From contig JALHMR010000004.1 in the NCBI GenBank assembly GCA_022843945.1, positions 124,001-188,000 of the forward strand: DNA of 64,000 bases, in the 5' to 3' direction. This document shows, piece after piece, positions 46,523-55,574 of this stretch (position 1 is its first letter; each line of letters begins with the position of its first letter). The notes under the pieces were generated by a model. That model was not told the origin of the DNA. It saw only the letters and a list, made by a program, of their open reading frames with translations, and did not search any database. The position numbers were made by a program, and so were the translations under genes. The DNA comes from Rhodospirillaceae bacterium. GTDB taxonomy: Bacteria; Pseudomonadota; Alphaproteobacteria; CACIAM-22H2.

Positions 46523-46549
46523 GGCCGGCCCGTCTTTGACGGGTCGGCC
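46523..46549 (+). other. intergenic stem-loop after the binding-protein gene
   Basis: GGCCGGCCCGTC, loop TTT and GACGGGTCGGCC form a 12-bp stem with one G-T wobble, located 10 nt after the binding-protein stop. No T-run follows. Such hairpins commonly protect the abundant binding-protein mRNA segment and lower downstream permease expression. Confidence 0.7.
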
Positions 46550-46560
46550 ATTCCGTTCCG

Positions 46561-47550
46561 ATGATTGCCTATATCGTCCAGCGTTTCCTGCAATCCGTCC
46601 TCGTCATGGCGGCGGTCGGCTTCGTCGCCTTCTCGCTGTTCGCCTATGTTGGCGATCCGATCACCATCATGCTCGGCCAGGACTACAACGAGACCGAGCG
46701 CGCCCGGCTCGCCGCCCAGCTCGGCCTGGACCGGCCGTTCTATGTGCAGTTCTTCAAGTTCGCCGTGAACGCGATGCAGGGCGATTTCGGCATCTCCTAC
46801 CGGCTCGCCCGGCCGGTCAGCGCCGTGATCCGCGAGCGCCTGCCGGCCACTCTCGAGCTCTCGCTGGTCGCGGCGATCCTGGCCCTGGCCGTCGGCCTGC
46901 CGATGGGGGTGTACACGGGCCTGCGCCGCGATTCCTGGCTGTCGCGCGTCTTCCTCACCGTTTCGCTGATCGGTGTCTCCCTTCCGACTTTCCTGATCGG
47001 CATCCTGTTGATCCTGGTCTTCGCCGTCATTCTCGGTTGGCTGCCTTCCTTCGGGCGCGGCCAGACGGTGATGCTCGGTTGGTGGTCGACCGGCTTTCTC
47101 ACCGCCTCGGGGCTGAAGGCTCTGATTCTACCCTCGATCACGCTGTGCCTGTTCCAGCTCACGCTGATCCTGCGCCTCGTGCGCTCGGAGATGCTGGAGG
47201 TGCTGCGCACCGACTACATCAAGTTCGCACGCGCCCGCGGCCTGCGGGACCGCGCCGTGCATTTCCGGCACGCCCTGCGCAACACGCTCGTGCCGGTCAT
47301 CACCATCGCCGGCCTGCAGCTCGGCGCCATCATCGCCTTCGCCATCATCACCGAGACGGTGTTCCAGTGGCCGGGCATGGGGCTGCTCTTCATCCAGTCG
47401 GTGTCGGCGACCGACATCCCGGTGATGGCCGCCTATCTCTGCCTGATCTCGTTCGTCTTCGTGGTGATCAACTTCATCGTCGACCTGCTCTATTACGTGG
47501 TCGATCCGCGCCTGCGCATCGACCGGGGAGCCGTGGGCGGCCATGGCTGA
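46561..47550 (+). CDS. DppB/OppB-type ABC transporter permease
   Basis: This 329-residue inner-membrane permease has six helices. The family N-terminus is MIAYIVQRFLQSVLVMAAVGF, and LGLDRPFYVQFFKFAVNAMQGDFGISY is the periplasmic gate region. The EAA coupling loop is YIKFARARGLRDRAVHFRHALRNTLVPVI (residues about 220-248). It overlaps the next permease gene by eight bases. Confidence 0.95.
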   Translation: MIAYIVQRFLQSVLVMAAVGFVAFSLFAYVGDPITIMLGQDYNETERARLAAQLGLDRPFYVQFFKFAVNAMQGDFGISYRLARPVSAVIRERLPATLELSLVAAILALAVGLPMGVYTGLRRDSWLSRVFLTVSLIGVSLPTFLIGILLILVFAVILGWLPSFGRGQTVMLGWWSTGFLTASGLKALILPSITLCLFQLTLILRLVRSEMLEVLRTDYIKFARARGLRDRAVHFRHALRNTLVPVITIAGLQLGAIIAFAIITETVFQWPGMGLLFIQSVSATDIPVMAAYLCLISFVFVVINFIVDLLYYVVDPRLRIDRGAVGGHG

Positions 47551-48505
47551 GGCGACGGAATTCTCAGCCCGCCAGGGCGTGGCCACGCCGCCGCCCGGCG
47601 TGCTGAAGCGCGCCTTCGATTCCGACGTCTTCTACAGCTTCCGCCATTCGCCGATCACCATGCTGGCGGCGGCGATCACGCTGCTCGGCTTCATCGGGGC
47701 GATCTTCGCGCCCTGGCTGGCCACCCAGAATCCCTTCGATCTGCGCACCCTCAACCTCATGGATGCGTCGCTGCCGCCCGCCTGGATCGAGGGCGGCGAA
47801 GCCAAGTACCTGTTCGGCACGGACAACCAGGGCCGCGATGTTTTCTCGACTATCCTCTACGGCTCGCGCGTCTCGCTGTTGGTCGGGGTCGGCTCGGTCC
47901 TGCTGGCGCTGGTGCTCGGTGTCGGCCTGGGTCTGCTGAGCGGCTATGTCGGCGGCACGATCGACGCCTTCATCATGCGCGTGGCCGACGTGCAGCTGAG
48001 CTTCCCGGCCATCCTCATCGCCCTGCTGATCGACGGCATCACCCGCGCCATCCTGCCGCGCGAGGCGCATGACGCGGCGGCGGTCTACGTGCTGATCCTG
48101 TCGATCGGTGCATCCGGCTGGGTGCAGTACGCGCGCACCGTGCGTGGCTCCACCATGGTCGAGAAGAACAAGGAATACGTCCAGGCCGCCCGCGTCATCG
48201 GCCTGCATCCCGTGGCCATCATGCTGCGCCACGTCCTGCCCAATGTCATGGGGCCGGTGCTGGTCATCGCCACGATCCATCTGGCGGTCGCCATCATCAC
48301 CGAGGCGACGCTGTCCTTCCTCGGCGTCGGCGTGCCGCCGACCCAGCCGTCGCTCGGCACGCTGATCCGCATCGGCAACAACTTCCTGTTCTCCGGTGAA
48401 TGGTGGATCACGGTGTTCCCGGGTGCTGCCCTGGTGATCATGGTCCTGGCGGTCAATCTCCTGGGCGACTGGCTGCGTGACGCCCTGAACCCGAAGCTGA
48501 GATGA
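47543..48505 (+). CDS. DppC/OppC-type ABC transporter permease
   Basis: This 320-residue permease has the N-terminal OppC segment (FYSFRHSPITMLAAAITLLGFI), the FGTDNQGRDVFSTILYGSRVSL periplasmic motif and the EAA loop EYVQAARVIGLHPVAIMLRHVLPN. It pairs with the preceding DppB-type subunit as a heterodimeric channel. It overlaps the following ATPase gene by an ATGA. Confidence 0.95.
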   Translation: MAEATEFSARQGVATPPPGVLKRAFDSDVFYSFRHSPITMLAAAITLLGFIGAIFAPWLATQNPFDLRTLNLMDASLPPAWIEGGEAKYLFGTDNQGRDVFSTILYGSRVSLLVGVGSVLLALVLGVGLGLLSGYVGGTIDAFIMRVADVQLSFPAILIALLIDGITRAILPREAHDAAAVYVLILSIGASGWVQYARTVRGSTMVEKNKEYVQAARVIGLHPVAIMLRHVLPNVMGPVLVIATIHLAVAIITEATLSFLGVGVPPTQPSLGTLIRIGNNFLFSGEWWITVFPGAALVIMVLAVNLLGDWLRDALNPKLR

Positions 48506-49512
48506 GCGCACCCGCCACCCGTGCCAACCGGCCGCTGCTCGACGTGCGCAACCTGCACGTCGAGTTTCCCACCCGGCGCGGGCGGCTGGTCGCGGTCGAC
48601 GACGTGTCGTTCCATATCGACGCGGGCGAGGTCCTCGGCGTGGTCGGCGAGTCCGGCGCCGGCAAGTCGCTGACCGGGGCGGCGATCATCGGGCTCCTGG
48701 AGCCGCCGGGACGGATCGCCGGCGGTGAGGTGCTCCTCGACGGCAAGCGCATCGACAACCTGCCGGCCGAGCAGCTGCGCCGCATCCGCGGCCGCCAGAT
48801 CGGCGCGGTGTTCCAGGATCCGCTGACCTCGCTCGACCCGCTGTTCACGGTCGGCCAGCAGCTGACCGAGACCATCACCACCCATCTCGATCTCTCGGAA
48901 AGCGAGGCTCGCAACCGTGCGATCGAATTGCTGCGCGAGGTCGGCATCCCCGGCGCCGAGCGCCGCATCGATCACTACCCGCACCAGTTCTCCGGCGGCA
49001 TGCGCCAGCGGGTGGTCATCGCGCTGGCGCTGTGCGCCCAACCGCGCCTGATCATCGCCGATGAGCCGACCACCGCCCTCGATGTCTCGATCCAGGCGCA
49101 GATCATCACGCTGCTCAAGCGGCTGTGCCGCGATCACGGCGCTGCCGTGATGCTGGTGACGCACGACATGGGCGTGATCGCCGAGACCGCCGACCGCGTC
49201 GCGGTCATGTATGCCGGCCGCATCGCCGAGATCGGGCCGGTCGCCGACGTCATCCAGCGGCCCAGGCATCCTTATACGGTGGGCCTGATGGGCTCGATCC
49301 CCAAGCTCGACCGCGCGGTGCCGCGCCTGGTCCAGATCGAGGGCTCCATGCCGCGGCTCAACGCCATCCCGACCGGCTGTGCCTTCAATCCGCGTTGCCC
49401 GAAGGTCTTCGAGCGCTGCCGCATCGAGCGGCCCGAGCTCTTCCCGGTCGGTGGCAGCGCCGCGGCCTGCTGGCTGCATGCGACCACGCTGGCGGAGGCC
49501 GCCCGTGGCTGA
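48502..49512 (+). CDS. DppD/OppD-type ABC ATPase
   Basis: This 336-residue ATPase has Walker [12 protein letters not shown], signature [15 protein letters not shown], Walker [14 protein letters not shown] and a C-terminal oligopeptide-transporter extension. That extension carries cysteines in [14 protein letters not shown], the region that holds a [4Fe-4S] cluster in some DppD proteins. It forms a heterodimer with the next ATPase. Confidence 0.95.
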   Translation: MSAPATRANRPLLDVRNLHVEFPTRRGRLVAVDDVSFHIDAGEVLGVVGESGAGKSLTGAAIIGLLEPPGRIAGGEVLLDGKRIDNLPAEQLRRIRGRQIGAVFQDPLTSLDPLFTVGQQLTETITTHLDLSESEARNRAIELLREVGIPGAERRIDHYPHQFSGGMRQRVVIALALCAQPRLIIADEPTTALDVSIQAQIITLLKRLCRDHGAAVMLVTHDMGVIAETADRVAVMYAGRIAEIGPVADVIQRPRHPYTVGLMGSIPKLDRAVPRLVQIEGSMPRLNAIPTGCAFNPRCPKVFERCRIERPELFPVGGSAAACWLHATTLAEAARG

Positions 49513-50572
49513 CGGCGCCGCCCCGGCCCGCGACCCGAACGCAGGGCCGTTGCTCTCGGTGCGCGACATCGCGCGCAGCTTCGACGTCTCGCGGCCCTGG
49601 CTGGCCCGCATGCTGGAAGGCCAGCCGCGCCTGCTGCTCAAGGCGGTCGACGGCGTGTCGTTCGACATTCCCCGCGGCGAGACGCTGTCGCTGGTTGGCG
49701 AGTCCGGCTGCGGCAAGTCGACCGTGGCGCGGCTGGTGGTCGGGCTCTACCGGCCGTCGCGCGGCACGATCAATTTCGACGGGGTGAACGTCACGGCGCT
49801 GCGCACCCGCGCCGCGCTCAAGCCGGTTCGCCGCCGCTTCCAGATGATCTTCCAGGATCCCTACGCCAGCCTCAATCCGCGCTGGCGGGTGCGCGACATC
49901 ATCGCCGAACCGATCCGCGCCCACCGCCTGATGAAGGACAACCAGGAGATCGGCCGGCGGGTCGACGAGCTCCTGCGCCTGGTCAGGCTCTCGCCGGCCG
50001 ACGGCGAAAAGTACCCGCACGAATTCTCCGGCGGCCAGCGCCAGCGCATCTCGATCGCCCGCGCCCTGTCGAGCAATCCCGATTTCCTGGTCTGCGACGA
50101 GCCGACCTCGGCACTCGACGTCTCGGTGCAGGCGCAGATCCTCAACCTGATGAAGGACCTGCAGCGCGAGCTCGGCCTGACCTACCTGTTCATCTCGCAT
50201 AACCTGGCCGTGGTCTTCCACATCTCGGACCGCGTCGGCGTCATGTATCTCGGCCGCATCGTCGAGCTCGCCGACGTCAAGGCGCTGTTTGCCAGCCCGC
50301 AGCATCCCTACACGCGGCTGCTGCTCGACGCGATCCCGGACCTGGAGATGAGCGGTCGCGGCCGCACGCCGGTGGCGGGCGAGGTGCCCAATCCCCTCGA
50401 TCCCCCCACGGGGTGCGCCTTCCATCCGCGCTGCCCATGGGCGAACGAGCGCTGTCGGCGTGAGACTCCGGTGATGAAGCCGGTACCGGGCGGCGCCTCG
50501 TCTTCAGGGACAGTGGCCGCCTGCCACGCGGTGGAAGAAGGCCGGATCGGCCCCGGACCGACGCAGAAGTAA
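49505..50572 (+). CDS. DppF/OppF-type ABC ATPase
   Basis: This 355-residue ATPase has Walker [16 protein letters not shown]-loop [14 protein letters not shown], signature [15 protein letters not shown], Walker [13 protein letters not shown] and the C-terminal [14 protein letters not shown] extension. It starts with GTG at 49505 inside the end of the preceding ATPase gene, so the operon is translationally coupled throughout. It is the last operon gene; base composition drops sharply just afterwards. It could also serve the ATPase-less transporter at 58-63 kb. Confidence 0.94.
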   Translation: MADGAAPARDPNAGPLLSVRDIARSFDVSRPWLARMLEGQPRLLLKAVDGVSFDIPRGETLSLVGESGCGKSTVARLVVGLYRPSRGTINFDGVNVTALRTRAALKPVRRRFQMIFQDPYASLNPRWRVRDIIAEPIRAHRLMKDNQEIGRRVDELLRLVRLSPADGEKYPHEFSGGQRQRISIARALSSNPDFLVCDEPTSALDVSVQAQILNLMKDLQRELGLTYLFISHNLAVVFHISDRVGVMYLGRIVELADVKALFASPQHPYTRLLLDAIPDLEMSGRGRTPVAGEVPNPLDPPTGCAFHPRCPWANERCRRETPVMKPVPGGASSSGTVAACHAVEEGRIGPGPTQK

Positions 50573-50586
50573 CGGCAACTTGAGAC

Positions 50587-51261
50587 ATGGCAGCACTCGG
50601 AATTGCTTCAAGCTGCGAAGCCTTGCTTTTCGACTTCGATGGCGTCCTTGTTGAATCTGTGGACATAAAGCGCAGAGCTTTCCGCACTCTGTTCGAATCT
50701 CAGAATAAGCATCTGCCCGAAATTGAAGCGCTGGACGAGCGGCTTGGGGGTATCAGCCGCCTCATAAAGATAGAAATGGTTTATCAGGAAATATTGAAGC
50801 AGCCCGCGTCTAAACGGAAGATCCATGCTTTAGCGGGCCGCTACGGAGCACTCGTTGTCGATGGCGTTATCAAGTGTCCGGCCGTTGCTGGTCTTGAGCG
50901 AATAGTAGGCGAGTTTTACTCAATTGTTCCTCTAGGAGTGATATCGGGAACTCCCAGCGAGGAGCTTGACCACATCCTGCGTGAACGCGGCCTTTCCCGT
51001 TTTTTTGCAGCCATACACGGCAGTCCGCCGGGCAAGGCAGAAACGCTACTTAATCTTCTTTCCACGCACGGCTGGACCCGTGAAAACGTTGTTTACGTGG
51101 GCGATGCCTGGTCTGATTTCGAGGCGGCAGCGCAGACCGGTATCAATTTCATCGGGCGCGTGCCGCATGGAAAAGCGAGTCCGTTTCCGCAGGAAACGTC
51201 GCTTATAGGGGACCTCACCGAGCTGCCCGCAGCGATCGAAGCGGTCCTGGGCGGCCGTTAA
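50587..51261 (+). CDS. HAD-superfamily hydrolase (beta-phosphoglucomutase-like)
   Basis: This 224-residue HAD phosphatase or phosphotransferase has motif I in LLFDFDGVLVES (nucleophile Asp17 and Asp19), motif II threonine in GVISGTPSEEL, a lysine in PPGKAETLL and motif IV in VYVGDAWSDFEAA. The helical cap lies between residues about 28 and 95. It probably dephosphorylates a small phospho-sugar or related metabolite. It is the first gene of a lower-GC island: the 60-base row at 50641 is 50% G+C against 65% for the row at 50041. It is convergent with the kinase gene, sharing stop-codon bases. Confidence 0.85.
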   Translation: MAALGIASSCEALLFDFDGVLVESVDIKRRAFRTLFESQNKHLPEIEALDERLGGISRLIKIEMVYQEILKQPASKRKIHALAGRYGALVVDGVIKCPAVAGLERIVGEFYSIVPLGVISGTPSEELDHILRERGLSRFFAAIHGSPPGKAETLLNLLSTHGWTRENVVYVGDAWSDFEAAAQTGINFIGRVPHGKASPFPQETSLIGDLTELPAAIEAVLGGR

Positions 51262-52208
51262 GCGACTGTGCGGAATTCCCTGTCGGGGCTCGTAACGCTC
51301 TGTGTTGTAGCCCAATGAGGACCACCCAGCGACGAAATGGCCTTTGCGGCCGCGCGGCTGCCGGCGGCGGCTGCATCCACCAAATTATGACCGGCGCCCA
51401 ATGCTAGTGCGACGCCGGCCGCCACTGCATCTCCCGCTCCGGAAACATCGACCGGCTGGAGGTTCTCGGCAGGGAAGAATTGCTGCTCTACGGCGCCCTC
51501 CGACGATAGAACCATCCCACCGGCGCCAAGTTTGAGCAGGATGTTGCGAAGCTTGTACCGCGCGCGCAGGCCGCGAATGAGTGCGGCGGGTGCATCATCC
51601 GGGGATGCGTCGCCTAAGGCTCGCGCCGCCTCATACCTATTGGGGAGCACGACGGTCGCTTCCGAGAAATCGCTGTAGTCTTCTTTGCGGGAATCCACGA
51701 CCACGGGGGCGTTCCTGAGTAAGGCGAGCATAGATATCTCGAGAATGATCGCGCGCGTGACGACACCCTTGCAGTAGTCGCTGATGACGACTGCATCAAA
51801 TGCTAGCTCTCTCAGTTTCTCAATAAGCTGTGAGTAAGCTTCTGGCTCCGGTCCCTGATCCGGCTCCTGGTCCATGCGCAGAAGCATATGCTTATCGCTC
51901 ACCACCCGGGTCTTCGTAACCGTCGCTTGTGTCTTGGAGCGGATAACCGGCTGAGTGTTTACGCCACTGTCATTCAGCAGGCCTAATAGCATCCCGCCAG
52001 CTGCATCGGCGCCGCATACGCCTGCCAGGATCGCTCGGCCCCCGCCGTGCTGAATGTTTCGTGCAACATTGGCCGCCCCACCTGGACGGTGCCATGCGCG
52101 CTGGCGCCGATGGACAAGCACCGGTGCGTCAGAGGCTATTCGGTCGACTACCCCGTCGACATACTCGTCCAGCATTAGGTCACCAACGACCAGCACTGAG
52201 CGCGGCAT
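51258..52208 (-). CDS. PfkB-family kinase resembling the HldE/RfaE sugar-kinase domain
   Basis: This 316-residue ribokinase-fold kinase has an HldE-like N-terminus SVLVVGDLMLDEYVDGVVDR, the glycine pair GGAANVARNIQHGGG and VVISDYCKGVV. The catalytic anion-hole motif is DVSGAGDAVAAGVALALG. HldE domain I phosphorylates D-glycero-D-manno-heptose 7-phosphate; the nucleotidyltransferase domain of HldE is absent here. A heptose or other phospho-sugar is therefore a guess. The start MPRSVLVVGD at 52208 was chosen, overlapping the upstream FAD-gene end by 29 nt; longer in-frame starts exist (for example 52250). Confidence 0.8.
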   Translation of the reverse strand: MPRSVLVVGDLMLDEYVDGVVDRIASDAPVLVHRRQRAWHRPGGAANVARNIQHGGGRAILAGVCGADAAGGMLLGLLNDSGVNTQPVIRSKTQATVTKTRVVSDKHMLLRMDQEPDQGPEPEAYSQLIEKLRELAFDAVVISDYCKGVVTRAIILEISMLALLRNAPVVVDSRKEDYSDFSEATVVLPNRYEAARALGDASPDDAPAALIRGLRARYKLRNILLKLGAGGMVLSSEGAVEQQFFPAENLQPVDVSGAGDAVAAGVALALGAGHNLVDAAAAGSRAAAKAISSLGGPHWATTQSVTSPDREFRTVA

Positions 52209-53424
52209 GCGTCTTCCCCTTGGACTGCGCGCTGAACTCAGCGCCGTCATAGTGTTGCCATTCGAAGCGATCCCACGGACATGGCGCCACACGGGGTGTC
52301 TCGACATCCCCGGGCCGATGAAGAACGCTCGATATGCCCGCTGGCTTAGGCAATAGGGCATGAACCTTCTCCGCAAGCCGAGGAGTAAGGCCGAACTTTG
52401 CCGGCCATACCGTCATGACATTCGTCTCGGCGACGACCGTTGCATCGTCCGGCCGCGCGCTGCTCCTCGCGGCTGGCTCGAAGCGGCTTATGAAATAGGT
52501 CGACCAGAGAAACCTGTGTGGCTGGAAGCCGGGTATGACCTCCTGGAGGAGCTCACCCGCACCTCGAATCCTTTCACTACCGCTTCGGTAACTACGGTCT
52601 TCGGAGATATCGCCTCCGAGAAGCCAGACCGGTTGGTCCAGTTTGCTAGTGACGGCCGTAATGGCAACCTGCTGGCGTCCCTTCCGGAAATAGTTGCCGT
52701 AGACTTCGGGCAGAGCGCCTGCCAACAGCACCATATCGAGAGGCCGCAGCTGGATCGGCAGCGGGTTGAGATTGAGACGGTGACGCAAGAAGGGGATACC
52801 GGCCCCAGCGGCGAGAATGACGGTACGAGGCAGGATCCTCACCCTCCTGCGCGAAAGGTGTACCTCTGTAACCGCCCCGTCCCGGCCCTTGAGGAGGGCC
52901 AGTTCTGCCGGGTCATATAGCCAGATGCGCTCCCTGTAATCCTCAGCCAACGCCGAGAGCACCGACGGAACATCGAATATCGGCTCATCCACTCGATACG
53001 AGTAGCTTGCCACCGGTATACCAGCCCCACTGTCAACGACGGGCTCTGCAGACCGGCTACAGCCTGTCTGCTTGGCGTAGGCCTCGATGGCGGCGTCTAA
53101 CGGCTCGTCCGACCAGAAGCGGTTTGTCCGCGAGCGTAACGAAACGCCGCGTAGGTCGAGCGGGCCATCACCCGCCAAGCAGTGGCGCCACACCGCCGGC
53201 ATGGCGGCAAGATGTTGTCCTAGTTTCGCGGGAGCATGCGCACAAGTGTATTTCAAGCCGCTATGGATGACGCCTTGGCATGCGATCGTCTGGCCAGCGC
53301 CGATGGAGTGCGCTTCGAGAGCGATGACCGAATAGCCGGCCTTGCTAAGAGAATTCAAAAGCCACAGGCCGGAGATGCCGCATCCGAAGATGAGAACATC
53401 GCACTCGTAGGAAGCGGAATTCAT
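52180..53424 (-). CDS. DAO-family FAD-dependent oxidoreductase
   Basis: This 414-residue flavoenzyme has the FAD dinucleotide motif DVLIFGCGISGLWLLNSLSK and the DAO/GlpD-like segment IGAGQTIACQGVIHSGLKYT. The substrate domain includes PLDMVLLAGALPEVYG. It resembles glycerol-3-phosphate dehydrogenase and L-2-hydroxyglutarate oxidase relatives, so the substrate is likely a hydroxyacid, polyol phosphate or amine. Base composition is lower in GC than the flanks. It is probably co-transcribed with the overlapping sugar kinase and divergent from the MFS gene. Confidence 0.78.
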   Translation of the reverse strand: MNSASYECDVLIFGCGISGLWLLNSLSKAGYSVIALEAHSIGAGQTIACQGVIHSGLKYTCAHAPAKLGQHLAAMPAVWRHCLAGDGPLDLRGVSLRSRTNRFWSDEPLDAAIEAYAKQTGCSRSAEPVVDSGAGIPVASYSYRVDEPIFDVPSVLSALAEDYRERIWLYDPAELALLKGRDGAVTEVHLSRRRVRILPRTVILAAGAGIPFLRHRLNLNPLPIQLRPLDMVLLAGALPEVYGNYFRKGRQQVAITAVTSKLDQPVWLLGGDISEDRSYRSGSERIRGAGELLQEVIPGFQPHRFLWSTYFISRFEPAARSSARPDDATVVAETNVMTVWPAKFGLTPRLAEKVHALLPKPAGISSVLHRPGDVETPRVAPCPWDRFEWQHYDGAEFSAQSKGKTHAALSAGRW

Positions 53425-53518
53425 AGTGGATCAGGAAAATTCATCGGCGGCACTACTAACGTAATTGGATATTTGCGTTGATTGACAGCTCGTATAGGTT
53501 GTAGGGTGCGGCTTGTAA

Positions 53519-54835
53519 TTGATTTGTCACAATCGTGTCAACGAGACTTGTTTGAATTCTTCGTTATCTGACTCTCCGCCCTCCACCACAGCCGAATTCA
53601 AGCTAGGCCCCCTCCGTATCGACCTCTGGAGCGTCCGGGAGTCAAATCCACGCTGGCTCTGGGTCGGTCGGCTCGCCGTCTTTCTTGCTGAATCAGTGCA
53701 GGACGTCGCACTGATCTGGATTGCCTGGGAGCTCACCCAGTCTTCCGCGGCGATGGCTGCCATGACGCTGGCAAGCAGAGTTCCGCTCTGGCTTTTCGGC
53801 TTGGTCGGTGGCATCTGCGCGGACGGCGGTTCTCCTCGACGAATCGTTCTCGCGGCTAACCTGATCGCTGCGGTCGCGGCACTGGCCGTCCCCCTGCTGC
53901 ACAGCCTTTCGCTCATGAACGTCGTGCTTCTTGGCTGTGCCGCCTTCACCATAGGGATCGCCCGAGCTTTCGAAGCCCCGGCGCTATACGCACTCATCAA
54001 GGCTTTGGTTGAGGACAGCAGATCCCAAGCCCTAAACGGCATTACCGATACAAGTAAGCGTACGGCGCGTCTGGTCGGGCCAATGCTGGCCAGCGCGGTG
54101 AAAGCCGTCGCGCCTGTCATGTGGTGCTACGCAGCCGTCGGAGCGGGCTTCCTGCTGATGGCCGCAGCGGTCACGCGGTTCCGGCTCCGCGAAATCGAAG
54201 ACCGGCCGAAGCGCTCGAGCATCGTCTCCGATATTCGTGCGGCGGTCCGAGTGGTGCAGTCACGCCAAATCCTGCTGTTCATCATTCTTATGGATGTGCT
54301 TTTTAGCCTTACCTATGGCGCTTGCTATTGGGTCTTCGTGCCGCGCCTGGTGATCGACATCTTGGGGGGCGGAACGCAAGGTTACGCGTTCGTGGCATCA
54401 GCATTTGCGGTCGGGGGGCTGACCGGAGGGTTTGCCGGGACTGCGTTTCGAGTCGGCAACAAGCTTTGGCTGGCGGCCGGAGGACTGATCGTTGCGGGGC
54501 TGACGTTTGGCCTGATAGCACTTCTTCCGAATGTCTCTGCCGTGGCTGCAGGCGCTGCTTTGATCGGGGCTTCCCTCTCAGTACAAAGCATTTCTCTACA
54601 GAGTGTGCTCCATGAGCGCTGCCCCACCGAGCACCTAGGCAAGCTGTACTCATCTTGGCGCTTCGGAAATGAGATCGCTGGCAGTCTGGGCGTGTTTGCC
54701 GCGGGCCTGATCGTGGACAATTGGGGTGTCTCTGGACCGATGCTGGCGGTCGCAGTCTATTCACAGCTCGTGGTCCTGTACTGCCTGCTGTCGGCATTGA
54801 AGGCTCCCTTGCCTGCAACGCAGGCGGCACCTTGA
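53519..54835 (+). CDS. MFS transporter (EntS/MFS_3-like), uncertain start
   Basis: This membrane protein of about 438 residues has roughly 12 hydrophobic helices and the MFS loop GGICADGGSPRRIVLAANLIAA. The second-half repeat SVLHERCPTEHLGKLYSSWRFGNE is typical of MFS_3/EntS-like exporters. No ATG lies near the start of homology. TTG at 53519 opens the frame and TTG at 53552 is an alternative, both with weak ribosome sites, so either an unusual start or 5' damage is possible. The stop overlaps the next ATG (TGATG). It may export or import the compound handled by the island enzymes. Confidence 0.75.
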   Translation: MICHNRVNETCLNSSLSDSPPSTTAEFKLGPLRIDLWSVRESNPRWLWVGRLAVFLAESVQDVALIWIAWELTQSSAAMAAMTLASRVPLWLFGLVGGICADGGSPRRIVLAANLIAAVAALAVPLLHSLSLMNVVLLGCAAFTIGIARAFEAPALYALIKALVEDSRSQALNGITDTSKRTARLVGPMLASAVKAVAPVMWCYAAVGAGFLLMAAAVTRFRLREIEDRPKRSSIVSDIRAAVRVVQSRQILLFIILMDVLFSLTYGACYWVFVPRLVIDILGGGTQGYAFVASAFAVGGLTGGFAGTAFRVGNKLWLAAGGLIVAGLTFGLIALLPNVSAVAAGAALIGASLSVQSISLQSVLHERCPTEHLGKLYSSWRFGNEIAGSLGVFAAGLIVDNWGVSGPMLAVAVYSQLVVLYCLLSALKAPLPATQAAP

Positions 54836-55530
54836 TGGTCTGCACTTCATCGGACGAGCAACGGCTGGCCATCTTCGACTGTGATGGCACTCTGGTGGAT
54901 AGCCAGGAGGGCATTGTCGCCGCGATGAATAGTGCCTTCGAGACAGTCGGCGCTTCTCCACCAGCGGCAGATGACATCCTCCGTGTCGTCGGACTGCCTC
55001 TTGCAGAGTGCTTACGCAGGCTTTCACCCTCGCTCTCTGACAACCAGCAGCGCATCATGGCGGAAACCTACAATCGGTCGCGAACCGAGCAGCGGCGGCG
55101 TGGAGACCTTCTCGAGCGGGTCTTTGTGGGTGTTGCCAGCACACTGACGGCTATGAAAGGGGATGGCTGGAAGTTAGCCGTTGCGACTGGAAAGTCATCC
55201 GCGAGCGTCGCCCTGGTCCTGGAGCGTCACCAGCTTAGCGGGTTATTCGATGCCGTCGCCTCTGGTGACCAAGGGCGCGGCAAACCGCATCCCGACATGA
55301 TCCACCAAATCCGCTCGAAGATTGACGCACCAAGCCATCGAACCATGATGATCGGCGATACAACATTCGACATGAGGATGGCTGTTGCGGCCGGCGTGCA
55401 TCCCATCGGGGTGAACTGGGGCTATCACGCGTCAGGGGAGCTTAAACTTGCCGGAGCTCACAGGGTTGTCTTGGCTTTCGAGGACATACCACGGGCGGCG
55501 GTTGAGTGTTTGGCGCCTGGTTGCCAGTGA
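54835..55530 (+). CDS. HAD hydrolase, phosphoglycolate phosphatase-like
   Basis: This 231-residue HAD phosphatase is of the Gph type. Motif I is IFDCDGTLVDSQEG (Asp nucleophile near residue 17), motif II lies in LAVATGKSSASV, the lysine is in GRGKPHPDMI and motif IV is MMIGDTTFDMRMAVAAG. It is likely a small-metabolite phosphatase. The ATG at 54835 overlaps the MFS stop by one base. It is the last gene of the lower-GC island, 44 nt before the end of the convergent mannose-1-phosphate guanylyltransferase gene. Confidence 0.87.
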   Translation: MVCTSSDEQRLAIFDCDGTLVDSQEGIVAAMNSAFETVGASPPAADDILRVVGLPLAECLRRLSPSLSDNQQRIMAETYNRSRTEQRRRGDLLERVFVGVASTLTAMKGDGWKLAVATGKSSASVALVLERHQLSGLFDAVASGDQGRGKPHPDMIHQIRSKIDAPSHRTMMIGDTTFDMRMAVAAGVHPIGVNWGYHASGELKLAGAHRVVLAFEDIPRAAVECLAPGCQ

Positions 55531-55574
55531 GGCATCGGCCCCTCATCAAGCATTCGGCCAACGTAATCCGTCAG

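Noticed and set aside
45004-46593. 529-codon minus-strand frame opposite the Dpp-type binding protein
   Set aside because: It is antisense to a clear SBP_bac_5 protein with a signal peptide and shows no domain of its own.
48085-49716. 543-codon minus-strand frame across DppC/DppD genes
   Set aside because: It is antisense to ABC permease and ATPase genes with full motifs and is Arg/Ser-rich without domains.
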